This document shows, one piece after another, positions 27,902 to 37,475 of a stretch of 38,093 bases of DNA. The notes beneath the pieces are model-generated. The model was not told the origin of the DNA. It did not search any database and worked only from the letters and a program-made list of their open reading frames with translations. The stretch's first letter is position 1. Each line of letters begins with the position of its first letter. The DNA is from an uncultured bacterium. Lineage in GTDB: Bacteria > Patescibacteriota > Gracilibacteria > Absconditabacterales > Absconditicoccaceae. A program made the translations under genes and the position numbers. Location of the stretch: contig CAMVNG010000011.1 of NCBI GenBank assembly GCA_947168815.1, forward strand, positions 1 through 38,093, written 5' to 3'.

Positions 27902-29248
27902 TTAAATAAAAAATATCTGAATTCTTTCGTCTTTTTTTAGCTCAAAATACATTCTCATGGCTATAGCATCTGCATAATCTGGAGATCTTCAAATGAGTTG
28001 TTTTATCTCTTCTTTGGTATTGATTTGTAATTTACCTCATTTATCAGGATTCTTTTGTTTTATTACATCGAGTTCTTCTATTATTGATTCTTTCTCATTA
28101 TCATTACTTATGATGATTTTTATTTTGTCTGAATTAATTATTTGTTCTAATTCAAAATAACATTGGTCTTTTAAATTTTTATAATTTCTTAGTTCTTTTT
28201 CTTTTTCGGATAAAAGAGGGGAGGCATTGTTTATAAATCATTTACATCATAGCTGATCTACTACTCATCATCAGACTCAGTCTTCATCACATACTGTATT
28301 TTCATTTGTTACTCAGTATTTTTGTTGTAATCATCTAATAATGTTGGCAGTTTCTTTTGTAGAGTTTTTTGTATAGCTAAACACTCTTGCTATTCGTCAA
28401 TTTCGAACAATACAAACTGTTTTATCATCTCAGAATCTTGCTATATCTGCTGTAATATATTTGTTTCAATATTCTCATTGATTCGTAAAAAGTTCTAGGA
28501 TTTTATCATATTGATAGAGTTTTGTTGGATTATCATCGTATTCTCGATTTCATTTTAGGAGTCTTTCTTTCGTTATTTTATCTGCTCTTTTGAGTGATTC
28601 TTTATATTTTTTATGATCTATAAAAGGGTTATCTGTGTATAATGATGGAATAAATATTCTGTCATATGGTAATTCATTATTATAATATGGTTTAATGAAA
28701 TCATTGTAGAGATGACATTTCATAGGATTACAAGTCATGATAACTTTTCATACTAAGTCGTATTCTTTGATTTTTTCTGTGCATCTTGAAAGAATTATGT
28801 CTATTGCTTTACGTGATACTTGTTGTGCTTCATCGACAAATCAATACGTTATTTCATATGATCATAACCAATTAAATTCTGGATCTGATGGTTGCTGTTT
28901 TAGTGGAACAAAAAGTATTTTCGAACCGTTATAATATTTTAATTCTTTTGTCTGAAGGTTTAAGGAATATTCTTTTCCTGAAGTCATTCAGTGTTTTGTA
29001 AGTACTTTTATTAATGTTGTTAATGTTGTCTTTCTTAGATCATCTCGTTCTTCTCTTCATATTAATCGTACAATTCAGCCTTTTTCTAAGCATGTCATAT
29101 TGATTATTTCGCATACTCATCGTGATTTTCATCAGCGTGCTCATCCTCAATATAAGATTTCTGTGATGTTTTTATCGTTAAAGCTCTTCCGTAGTTCCTG
29201 CTGTTTCTTCGTTAGTTGTACTATCAGTTGTTTCTCATCATGTGGCAT
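27902..29248 (-). CDS. terL: Phage terminase large subunit (isolated copy), 448 aa
   Basis: ATG at 29248 (inside the small-subunit gene, 71-nt overlap), TAA at 27902-27904, TGA as Gly. Walker A is ILYGGGARGGKSRG (about residues 30-43), with four of its glycines TGA; Walker B is YGFVDEAQ; then the shared MTCNPMKCHLYNDFI, and an RNase H-like nuclease with Asp in ITADIARFGDD, CDEDGVGGG and SPDYADAIA. All catalytic parts look intact. It packages phage DNA with the small subunit. It is closely similar to the second copy at 37444, yet no portal or head gene follows it here, so it is probably a prophage remnant or satellite gene. Confidence 0.9.
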
Positions 29249-29633
29249 CAACTATTTTTATTGAGCTAAATCAGATGTTGTTGTTTATTACAATATCTCA
29301 TTTTTTATCTTTAAAATCTTCGTCTTTTTTCTCTAATCGCCATGCAGCTGCTTTTCGATTTTTTCAGGTTAATCCTTGTTTTAAAATCGCTTTCTTACAT
29401 TCCATTAGATGGTATATTTTTGCTTTTTCTATTCTTGTTTTGAACTCTTCATATATTGGTCGGTTTTCTTTATTTTTTATATTTTGTTCGTAGTTCATTC
29501 GTTGACGAAATGTGTTATCTGATATTCATGTCAGTACACACGCTTGTTTTATGTTTGCTCATTCTTTAATCAGATTTTCTATTTCTTCTATTAATTCATA
29601 AGTAATTTTTCATTGTAGTTTGTTTCAATCCAT
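29178..29633 (-). CDS. Phage terminase small subunit, 151 aa
   Basis: ATG at 29633, TAA at 29178-29180, TGA as Gly. An N-terminal helix-turn-helix (IKEGANIKQACVLTGISDNTFRQRM, about residues 22-46) is typical of terminase small subunits, which recognise the packaging site. A helical middle and Thr/Glu-rich end follow. Its end overlaps the large subunit start, the classic arrangement. It is not obviously alike in sequence to the small subunit at 37032, while the large subunits are close. Confidence 0.75.
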
Positions 29634-29697
29634 TTTTTTATTGATAAGTATTAAAACATTTTTATAGTTATTTTGTTTTATTCTTTTTTTTCTGAAT

Positions 29698-30105
29698 ATG
29701 AATCAGGAGGAAATAAGAGAAATGCGTAGAAAAGAAATTCAACAAAAGAAGCTTGAAGAATTTAATATCAGATATGAGTTTTATCTAAAGTTTAAAGAAG
29801 ATCCTGTGTGAGCTATACTAGAATTAGTATGGTGATTTTTGTGTCTTTCTTTGATTATAGCTGTTATCTTTTTTATCTTTAGATTCATTTGAATTTGTAC
29901 TATACCAAAGTCTTTTTGTGATATTGAATATGATTGAACGTATTTTAAAAAATGTTATGCGTGTAGTTTGAAGTGATTATTCTTTATGGAGACTTTAAAG
30001 GATGATTCTATTCAACCTAGAACTCCAAGTAAAATACTTTCCGAAGAAGATATATTACTTGAGAACTGAGATAATACCGGCGATAACTTTTATTTAGATG
30101 AGTAA
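29698..30105 (+). CDS. Single-pass membrane protein, 135 aa
   Basis: ATG at 29698, TAA at 30103-30105, TGA as Gly. Promoter TTGATA (29641-29646), 16 nt, TATAGT. A charged N-terminal helix (QEEIREMRRKEIQQKKLEE) precedes a TM (about 44-64, LVWGFLCLSLIIAVIFFIF), a Cys-containing segment (KSFCDIEYDG, KKCYACS) and an acidic tail. Divergent from the terminase genes. Not recognised. Confidence 0.7.
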
Positions 30106-30575
30106 TTTTTCATCTCTTATATACTTTTCACGTTCACATGTTGCAAATTTTTTGTAATTGCAAAGCTTAATTATTCTTTTGTCAAAGTTTCTCCTAAATT
30201 AGTAATGAATTACTATATTTTTTTATTCGTTGATTTTTTACTATAATTCGGCATATTGACTATTAATTCTAAAAATTTTTATCATAGTTTTTGATTATAT
30301 TTTTCTGATTTTTATGTTTGGTTTTGGTTTGTTTTCTGTTTGGTTTTTTCTGTTTATATGCCGTTAAACTATTTTGTCTAAAATCGTCTTGCAATTGATT
30401 TTTGTTCAGTTAAAATTTAGTTTGTGATTAAGACCTCAAAATAAAAATGAATGGCCGTTCGTTATTATTGATTTTGGTTTTTATCAGGAAGATCTGATTT
30501 GAATTACTAGGCTTTACATCGATTATTAATTTATAGTCATTCAAAATCTCTTTATTTTGATAATCTTATCACACA
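30106..30575. other. Noncoding stretch before the integrase
   Basis: About 470 nt with no credible gene in either strand. It is T-rich, with a possible TTGCAA...TTGCAA hairpin near 30145 and TG/GTTTGG-rich tracts around 30320-30355. It may hold the promoter of the integrase or an attachment site, but I cannot point to either. Confidence 0.5.
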
Positions 30576-31652
30576 ATGAAAATAGCTCAATTTATAAATC
30601 GAATTAAAATTAATAGACAGTTTGCTAAATCTACCGTTGATACGTATACCCGCACTTTAAAGCGTTTTAATGACTATATTATTAATGCTAGTTGATGAGC
30701 AAGATCTATTGAAGATACTTGTGATTTAAAAGTCTGGGATGTTGAGAGTTTTATAGGTTGAGAAAAGATAAACGGTAAATGAGCAAGGACCTGTAACAAT
30801 TATTTATCATGCATAAGAGACTTCATTTCATACGCTGAACGCAGCTGAGAAAAAGTCTTTAACTTCAAGGAAATTATCCTCATGAAGGAATCTAAAAGAA
30901 AAATTGATGCCTTATCTGAAGACGAAGTACAAAGACTTTTGGTCTTCATGAGGGGCGATAAAAATAAAGATGAACTTACTAGAACAAGAGACTTAGCCAT
31001 GGTTTCAATTCTTCTTTATACCTGACTAAGAGTCTCTGAACTTTGTAATATCAAAGTTGAAGATGTAAAAGAAGAACTGCAAATTATATGAAAAAATCAG
31101 ACGCTAAGACTTGTATATCTCTTTCGTGAACATATATGACTAATTAGACTTTATCTATATATGAGGTACGATAAGAAGATTGAATCTGATTATTTGTTTT
31201 GCTCACATGCTAATAATAGCAGGTGAAAACCTCTTTCCAGGAATACTGTTGAGTGAATTGTAAAGAATGCATGAAAGGATGCGTGACTAACTAATCCAGT
31301 TTGGCCGCATAAGCTCAGGCATACCTTCGCTACGTGTTTATTAAGAAGAGGTTGAAATATTTACTATATTAAAGAATTGCTAGGTCATCAGTACATTACC
31401 ACAACCCAAACTTATCTCTCTGCAACGAATACTGATCTAAAAAATACTCAAAGTTTACTATTAAACCAAAAGTTATCAGGCGATTTTTGAGGTAATGAAA
31501 GGTTAGTTCCTATGCCTGAAAACGTTATAATTAAAGATAAATCTTTATTTGATAGATTTAGAAATTCAGCTTCAGCAGTACCAAATCAAGAATATTTTTC
31601 AACTGGATTTGAAAGGGGAGTGTCTGCTTATTCTTGATGATGGCTAGGGTAG
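30576..31652 (+). CDS. Tyrosine recombinase/integrase 1, 358 aa
   Basis: ATG at 30576, TAG at 31650-31652, TGA as Gly. N-terminal SAM-like core-binding domain (about 1-95, STVDTYTRTLKRFNDYI), then the catalytic domain: Arg in [20 protein letters not shown] (His-x-x-Arg), LLGHQ (His) and TQTYL (Tyr). All required residues are present. It resembles XerC/D-type integrases of phages. It faces integrase 2 across 1.2 kb. Its stop codon lies inside an AGGGTAGT motif (31646-31653) that recurs in the region. A terminator follows at 31682-31710. Confidence 0.92.
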
Positions 31653-31681
31653 TGTGTATAATTTTCTTTTAATTTATATTT

Positions 31682-31710
31682 AAGCTAGGCGTTTTTACCT
31701 AGCTTTTTTT
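31682..31710 (+). terminator. Terminator of integrase 1
   Basis: Perfect 8-bp stem AAGCTAGG/CCTAGCTT (31682-31689, 31698-31705) with an 8-nt loop and T-run. Confidence 0.92.
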
Positions 31711-32076
31711 ATTTATCGATTTGTTTAAATTTTTGTGATTTTAGAAGGGGAGTCGTAATTTATGAAATATTGTCTTTTCATATTTTTATTATATGTAAAC
31801 ACTCCCCCGTTTTTTCAGAAAAATTTTTTTTTAAATATGTCATCATATTTTTATTTTTTAGTTTTTTGAAAAAAATTTTAATTTTATATGATCTAAATTT
31901 TTAGAAATTTTTTATTTTGTTGTAATATTTTTAATTACTTTTCTTTTTGTTCTATGCTTTATATTTTTTATGAGTTATCCATATTCTTCATATTTTTAGC
32001 GTTTCAAATTTGATAATTTTTTCATCAAAGCTTATAGTTTTACCACCTTGATAAAAACATGCTGAAATTTTCACGC

Positions 32077-32095
32077 CGTCCGCATTCCTTGATAA
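32077..32095 (+). repeat. Left arm of a 19-bp inverted repeat
   Basis: CGTCCGCAT-TC-CTTGATAA. The inverse complement occurs at 32730-32748 with 17 of 19 identities, 634 nt away. TTGATA within it is also the -35 of a promoter facing inward (17 nt, TATTAT at 32112-32117). The region 31711-32160 contains no gene and is extremely AT-rich. Confidence 0.75.
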
Positions 32096-32123
32096 AACAC
32101 TAATTAAGAACTATTATTACGCG

Positions 32124-32212
32124 AACGAAAAATGCTATATTTAGCGGATTTTTGATCTATTTGTGTTTCAGGGGTGATTTTGAAGGGGAGTCTGACTACC
32201 CTAAATTTTTTT
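32124..32212 (+). ncRNA. Candidate small RNA from the left inverted repeat
   Basis: Promoter TTGATA (32089-32094), 17 nt, TATTAT (32112-32117); about 60 nt later the AGGGGAGT-CTG-ACTACCCT hairpin (32184-32202) with a T-rich tail could end the transcript. No reading frame is evident. The hairpin may instead be a recombination site. Confidence 0.4.
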
Positions 32213-32297
32213 CATTCAAAATACACCACTCTTTAACTACTCTAAATTTTTTTATAAATTCAATTGAAATTAATTTTTTATTATTTATAATTTTTTT

Positions 32298-32437
32298 AGT
32301 GCAATGGATTTGAATAAAATCTAGTTTAAAAGTAGGGTTTCAAAAAGGCCTTAAAAACCTAATAAGAGGGATTTGCACAATGTATCTTGTGCAAAGTAAA
32401 AGTACTATTTTTTGTTGAGCCGTTGTGGCTCTTTTTT
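32298..32437 (+). ncRNA. Candidate small RNA, about 140 nt
   Basis: Promoter TTGAAA (32264-32269), 16 nt, TATAAT (32286-32291). The RNA holds a perfect 9-bp hairpin TTTGCACAA-TGTATC-TTGTGCAAA (32372-32395) and ends in a terminator GAGCC-GTTGT-GGCTC plus T6 (32417-32437). Its 5' end (AGTGCAA) could also pair with one arm of the internal hairpin. No frame of useful length. Located between the integrases. Confidence 0.65.
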
Positions 32438-32599
32438 GCATAAATTGACTATTAACTGATGTAATTATAAAAAAAATAAAACATAAAATCAAGTGCAAAC
32501 AGCAAAAAAATATATTTTTTTGATCTATACTACCCTGTTTTTGATGTTTTGCCAATTCTCACCTAATATTTCTTAAAAATTATAGGGTAGTTTACTCTA

Positions 32600-32641
32600 T
32601 TAAAAAAGAGATAAATGACTTCTTAAGCCAGTTATCTCTTT
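32600..32641 (-). terminator. Terminator of integrase 2
   Basis: 10-bp stem AAAGAGATAA/TTATCTCTTT (32605-32614, 32632-32641) with a long internal loop; six T on the minus side. It lies about 210 nt past the integrase 2 stop and could also end a short RNA starting from the right inverted repeat. Confidence 0.7.
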
Positions 32642-32729
32642 CATGAGATATACATTTTTGTTGCTTTGATATAAAATCGTTAATTTTTGCTATTTTATGT
32701 TTGAATAATGCTAGTTGTAAACTAGTAAA

Positions 32730-32748
32730 TTATCAAGAGATGCGGACG
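32730..32748 (-). repeat. Right arm of the 19-bp inverted repeat
   Basis: On the minus strand CGTCCGCAT-CT-CTTGATAA, 17 of 19 identical to 32077-32095. It also offers an inward TTGATA, followed 17 nt later by a weak TAGCAT, and by a CTAGTT/AACTAG hairpin. Confidence 0.75.
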
Positions 32749-32852
32749 AAAATAAAATCTCAGCATTTTTTGTTTTTAGTAAGAAAACTAACCAGCTAAA
32801 ATTTTTGTTCAAATTTGAAATTGGTTATTTTTACCATTTTCATCATTTTTTA

Positions 32853-34190
32853 CTAAAATCATGATAATGAATTAACTGCTGATCCATACATCTGGTTCAT
32901 AGGATTATATTTCCAAATATTAAATAGGTTTGGTTTATTTTTAATAAATCATGCAATAGTTTGATATTCAGTATCAGGTAAATTGTTTGGATTGATTTCA
33001 AAATCTTGTAAATTTCATTGTGCATTTTTTAGTTCTTCTGATTCTAAGCTTAAATATGTTTGAGTTGTTAAAATTGATGAATGTCCCATTAATTCTTTTA
33101 TACTCATTAAATCTACATTCTTTTTAAGTAATTGCGTTGCAAAAGTATGCCTCAATTTATGAGGGAAAACGGGGGAGTTTAATCCAGCATCTTTTCATGC
33201 TTCTTTGACTACCCTTTCTACACTGTTTCTTGAAAGCTTCTTTCAAACTGAGTTTTTAGATAAACTTGTAAATACATATTCAGATTTGATACCTTTAGAT
33301 CTACATAATGTAATATAATCCCATAACATATTTAAATGCTTTTCAAATAAGTAAACATTTCTGTATTTTCTTCCCTTTCATTTTATAAGTAAGGCTTCTT
33401 TAATCCCATCTATTCTTAAGTTACATAATTCTGAGACTCTTATTCATGTGTATAGCATAATCATAACCATACAATAATCTCTAACTCTTTGTAGCATTGA
33501 TTTAGATTTATCACATCTCATATAATTAAGTAATACTCTACAATCAACTTCAGTTAAAGCATCAATCTTTTTCCTATCTTCTTTTGCATAGAAGAAATCT
33601 TTTGAATCAATTCATGCTCTTTGTCACTTAATTCAGCAGAATTTCAGAAATGTTTTTATTGCTGATATCTTATTATTACATGTTCTAGCACTAATTCACT
33701 CCTCTCTCAACTCCTCTACAAATCAATCAATATCATAAATAACAAGTTTTTCAGGACTATTGACTCCCCTTTCACCATGTGTTTTTCTTATGATAAAATT
33801 ATCAAGTTTGGTAATGGTTCTAACATAATTATCAACTGTGCATTGAGAAAAGTTTCTTGATAAGAGTAACCACCTGGAGAACTCCCCTATTATGTTACTT
33901 CAGACGCTATTTCATCAATTTACAGGTTCTGGACTTGTGTTTCTATTTGATAAACAAAAGTTTCCATCTCATCATTTCATAAAATTTTGATATCTTTTTA
34001 TAAGATTTTCTAGGCTATCGTTTATATCAAACTCTAATGCGTTATTAATGTTTAGTAAAGATAATTTCTTTAATCAATCTTGTATCTTTCAGGTAATTAA
34101 ATCCCCTACTTTATTAGCCAATGCTATTGTTCTTGGATCTACTCAAGGTATATTAGAATTTGTGAATAATAATGTCTCTTTATTTTTCAT
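32853..34190 (-). CDS. Tyrosine recombinase/integrase 2, 445 aa
   Basis: ATG at 34190, TAG at 32853-32855, TGA as Gly. About 100 extra N-terminal residues precede the core-binding domain ([17 protein letters not shown]); the catalytic domain has [26 protein letters not shown] and TQTYL. It is clearly homologous to integrase 1 ([12 protein letters not shown] versus SKRKIDALSEDE) but longer. The N-terminal extension could be an arm-binding domain, as in lambda-type integrases; that is inference. Five AGGGKAGT-type motifs lie within the gene (33171, 33208, 33773, 33891 and a weaker one near 34110). Confidence 0.92.
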
Positions 34191-34458
34191 CTTAAACAAA
34201 AATAGAATGTAAAGATTGAGCTCTTGGATCAAACTTTAAATTCTACTACGCCGATAACAAATATATATAAAGTCAACATTGAAATCAAGCAGAACTTCAG
34301 TATTTTAGTGTTTTGAGCTGGACAAAATTTAAAATTGCAGTATAGCAGTTTTTCTAAAACTTTAATTTCTACTATCCAGCATTGGTTAAAACAAAAAATT
34401 CTACTAAATCGCTGTTCTCATGCAGAGAAACTCAAAAATTTTTACGAGTAATGATAAT

Positions 34459-34485
34459 TAAGACTTGCAATAAGTCTTATTTTTT
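34459..34485 (+). terminator. Terminator in the phage leader
   Basis: 8-bp stem TAAGACTT/AAGTCTTA (34459-34466, 34472-34479), 5-nt loop, T6. Confidence 0.8.
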
Positions 34486-34523
34486 CTAAAATTTTCACAG
34501 CAAGTAGAACCAATAGGTGCTGA

Positions 34524-34553
34524 TCCTTATTTTTAACAGTAAGGACTTTTTTT
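34524..34553 (+). terminator. Terminator-like hairpin just before the radical SAM gene
   Basis: 6-bp stem TCCTTA/TAAGGA (34524-34529, 34540-34545) followed by C and seven T; the downstream ATG is at 34557. Either it ends an upstream RNA or it attenuates the operon. Confidence 0.65.
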
Positions 34554-34556
34554 GTT

Positions 34557-35402
34557 ATGAAAGAAATCAGAAAATTTGGTTCATTATATAATACCGTATG
34601 AGGATGAGAAGGTCTAAAATGTCTCTATCCAACTCGTCTTGATACTTATGGACAGTGATGCTCTCATAACTGTTCTTACTGTTATGCAAGAGCTTTATTA
34701 GACTTCAGATGATTATGGCATCCAAATAATCCGAAATTTATTGATTTAAAAGAAGCATATAGAATTATAGCAGAAGAGATTCCTCAGAATCAAATCACTA
34801 GGCTTTGATGAATGACAGACTGTTTTCAACCTGTAGAAAGAATTCATAGAATAACCTATAATGTATTAAAAGCATTCAATTATTATAAGAAATGATACTT
34901 AATTGTTACTAAATCTGATCTTATAGCTAGTGATGATTATATTAAAGTATTAGATCCAAAATTAGCTCATATTCAGATAACAATAACTTCTACAGATGAT
35001 GAATTAGCTGCAAGTTATGAGAAAGCGACACCTCCTTCAAAAAGAATTCAGGCTATAGAAAAACTAGCTTCACTTTGATTTGATGTTCAGATTCGTCTTT
35101 CTCCTTATATCCCACCTTATGTAGAAATAGGAAAGATAAACGACATTAAATGTGATAAAATTATTGTTGAATTCTTACGTGTTAATCATCGAATCCAGAA
35201 ACGATTTAAAATCGATTATTCAGATTATACTTTAAAAGAATGATGATATAACCATCTTCCATTAGATAAAAAAATCCAGCTTTTAAGCAAAATAAAGAAA
35301 AATCAGATTTCAGTATGTGAAGATGTTGATGAACATTATCAACATCGAAAACATCATTTTAACTACAATCCTGATGATTGTTGTAATTTATCTTTTAATT
35401 AA
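34557..35402 (+). CDS. Radical SAM protein, phage-type SPL-like, 281 aa
   Basis: ATG at 34557, TAA at 35400-35402, TGA as Gly. The [4Fe-4S] motif CSHNCSYCYA (about residues 35-44) with the preceding GQG is the radical SAM signature; the downstream pattern (DCFQPVE, YLIVTKSDL, AHIQITITSTDDE, RIQAIEKLASLGFDVQIRLSP) is that of the spore photoproduct lyase-related group common in phage genomes. The substrate is unknown. First gene of a compact plus-strand phage operon; 5 nt before the ParB gene. Confidence 0.88.
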
Positions 35403-35407
35403 AAAAT

Positions 35408-35968
35408 ATGAAAATTACCGAAGTAGACATTAATAAACTTATTCCTTATGAAAAAAACAATAAGGTTCATGAAGAAGATCAGATTACTCAAATTGCTAAT
35501 TCAATAAAGGAGTTTTGATTCACTCAACCAGTAGTTGTTGATGAAGATTTTTCTATCTTAGCAGGACATTGAAGATATTATGCTTCTCAACGTCTCTGAT
35601 TAGAAAAAATCCCATGTTATATCGTTGAATGATTAACTGCACTGCAAAAGAAAAAATACAGAATTCTGGACAATAAATTAAACGATAGTGACTGGGATTT
35701 AGCCAACTTAAAAAGTGAGTTAGAATCTTTAGATGATATGAATTTCTGAGAATTACAATATTCAAAATATGATATGTTCCCAGAATTAAATACTGAAGAG
35801 TTTAATCCAGATGATTATAAATCAAAAGAAGATTTGGATGATGAGGAAGATGATGATAGTGATTCAGAGACAGATTCAATGTTATCACTTACAGTATATG
35901 TAGATGATAAAGCTCAACTACAGATGTTAAAGAAAGACTTAGATGAATTAGGTTATCGTTATAGATAA
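35408..35968 (+). CDS. ParB-like nuclease domain protein, 186 aa
   Basis: ATG at 35408, TAA at 35966-35968, TGA as Gly. N-terminal ParB/Srx domain: DINKLIPYEKNNKVH, IANSIKEFGFTQPVVVDED, ILAGHGRYYASQRLGLEKIPCYIV. The GH-R motif is partly TGA-encoded. A long acidic stretch (about 140-160, DDEEDDDSDSETD) and a short C-terminal domain (LSLTVYVDDKAQLQMLKKDL) follow. Such proteins accompany methylases and terminases in phages. Confidence 0.87.
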
Positions 35969-35999
35969 TCAGAATTTTATATTTTTTTAATAATCCATC

Positions 36000-36158
36000 A
36001 TGAACACTTACGCAATAATGTATGAATATAAATGAACTATTTTTACTGAAGCTTTTCAAAGTAAAGAGAGATGTATTAATATGAAACTTCTTTATGAAAT
36101 CCAAAGAGAATTACCTGTGAAAGCTCATTTATTTAATATCTCACATATAGAAGGATAA
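36000..36158 (+). CDS. Small phage protein, 52 aa
   Basis: ATG at 36000, TAA at 36156-36158, one TGA=Gly. MNTYAIMYEYKGTIFTEAF start, then a mixed helix. It fills the gap between the ParB and methylase genes, 1 nt before the latter, so it is probably translated. Not recognised. Confidence 0.6.
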
Positions 36159-36159
36159 G

Positions 36160-37029
36160 ATGAAAGTATTATCTCTTTTTGATTGAATATCATGTTGATT
36201 AGTAGCTTTAAAGAGAATTTGAATAACTCCATCTTTTTACTATGCATCTGAAATAGATCCTTATGCTAAATATATAGCAAAAAAGAATAATCCTGAATTA
36301 ATTCATATTGGGAATGTAAAGAAAGTGAATGGTAAAGATTATGAATGAGTTGATTTACTTATCGGATGAAGTCCTTGTCAGTGATTTTCTTTTGCTGGTA
36401 AACAACTTAATTTCAATGACCATCGCTCTAAACTTTTCTTTGAATATGTAAGAATTCTAAAGGAGACAAAGCCTAAATACTTCTTATTAGAGAATGTTGT
36501 TATGAAGAAAGAATGGATAGATATTATCTCTCATGAATTAGGAGTTCAACCAATAGAAATAAATTCGAGTTTAGTATCAGCTCAAAATAGAAGAAGATTA
36601 TATTGGATATGAATGAGAAATAATAATAAATGATATGATCAGATTCCTATCACTCTTCCTAAAGATAAAGGATTAAAGATGAAAAATGTTATGCAACAAA
36701 TAGTAGATAAATCTTATTTTCTTTCTAAAGAAAAGATAGAGAGTATCAAACATTGGAGGTCGTATCAGAATCCTTTACGTTCTATTCTACTTCCTCAAAG
36801 TAAATCTCCTACACTTACTGCAAGAGGTGCATGAGAAGATCATAGTTGAATGATATTAGTTTGGGATAAATGAAGAATTAGGAAAATCACTCCTTTAGAA
36901 TGTGAAAGATTACAAACCTTACCTGATAATTATACTGCAGGAGTAGACAAGTCTCAAAGATATAAGATGTTATGAAATTGATGGACTGTAGATGTGATAG
37001 CTCATATTTTTAAATCAATTCTAAAATAA
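36160..37029 (+). CDS. C5 cytosine DNA methyltransferase, 289 aa
   Basis: ATG at 36160, TAA at 37027-37029, TGA as Gly. Motif I LSLFDGISCGLVAL, motif IV GGSPCQGFSFAG (catalytic Cys about residue 73), motif VI ENV, motif VIII QNRRRLYWIG, motif IX/X near LTARGAGEDHS and MLGNGWTVDVI. Short variable region, phage-like. No cognate restriction gene is nearby, so it probably protects phage DNA or marks it. TGA encodes the Gly of PCQG. Confidence 0.92.
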
Positions 37030-37031
37030 AA

Positions 37032-37475
37032 ATGAGAAAAAAATGGGATTGGGATAGAATAAAAGCTGATTTTCTTGTTAGTGAATATGATGATGTGAAA
37101 TCATTTTTTAATCATTTATGAATCAGTTATGAGTCAGTTAACTGAAAAAAATATAAATGATGGGCAAAAGCTAAAGCTGAATACAAGAAAACTATTATTG
37201 ATAAAGCCTTAGAAGAAGCTGCTAGAAAGAAAGCTAAAGATATAGAATTAGATATTGAGGACTTAAAATTCTTGGAGTCTTGAGTAGTGAAAGTAGCAAA
37301 GCAAAAATTAATTAAACATAGTAAATGAAAAAAAGTGGATACAAGACTTAAAGAAATATGGGATATCGCAAGAGAAGGATTAGGTAAAAAAGATGAGAAA
37401 GAAAATGAGAAATTCGAGCCATTTAATAATTATATGATTGTAAATGTCTGAGAAAACAAGGACAATAACAGCTAA
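37032..37475 (+). CDS. Putative terminase small subunit, 147 aa
   Basis: ATG at 37032, TAA at 37473-37475, TGA as Gly. N-terminal WDWDRIKADFLVSEYDDVKSFF resembles the DNA-binding start of phage terminase small subunits (KWDWEKIK... type), with a YESVNGKKYKGWAKAKAEYK segment and a Lys-rich helical middle. It overlaps the large subunit by 32 nt, the expected position. Two nt after the methylase. Confidence 0.72.

Larger units (their letters stand above)
31614..33898. repeat. Cluster of 12 AGGGKAGT motifs around the two recombinases
   Basis: In this AT-rich region an 8-bp G-rich motif recurs. Plus strand: 31614, 31646, 31746, 32184, 32584 and GGGGGAGT at 33171. Minus strand: 31801 (ACTCCCCC), 32195, 32529, 33208, 33773, 33891. 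Two copies at 32184 and 32195 form an inverted pair with a 3-bp centre (CTG). Three further facing pairs are 31746/31801, 32529/32584 and 33171/33208. I noticed no copy elsewhere in the window. Possible roles are arm or core sites for the recombinases, or stems of terminators (32184-32212 is followed by a T-run). Confidence 0.6.
34191..34556 (+). other. Noncoding leader with repeats and two terminator-like hairpins
   Basis: No gene is visible. AAACTTTAA(A/T)TTCTACTA occurs at 34231-34248 and 34357-34374 (17 of 18 identical), and its core TTCTACTA again at 34399-34406; the complementary AGTAGAA lies at 34503-34509. A hairpin TAAGACTT/AAGTCTTA with T6 (34459-34485) and a second TCCTTA/TAAGGA with T7 (34524-34553) follow. 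The second ends 4 nt before the radical SAM start codon, so it may act as an attenuator for the phage operon. Confidence 0.55.

Noticed and set aside
30451-30530. Possible 29-residue peptide (MNGRSLLLILVFIRKI...)
   Set aside because: Too short, no Shine-Dalgarno and no other support in a T-rich noncoding stretch.
32340-32555. 71-codon frame on the minus strand
   Set aside because: It runs through the hairpins and terminator of the small RNA candidate at 32298-32437, with no family likeness.
34231-34406. CRISPR array (TTCTACTA repeats resembling Cas12a repeats)
   Set aside because: Only three copies at irregular spacing (about 125 and 42 nt), no GTAGAT half beside each repeat and no cas gene in the window.
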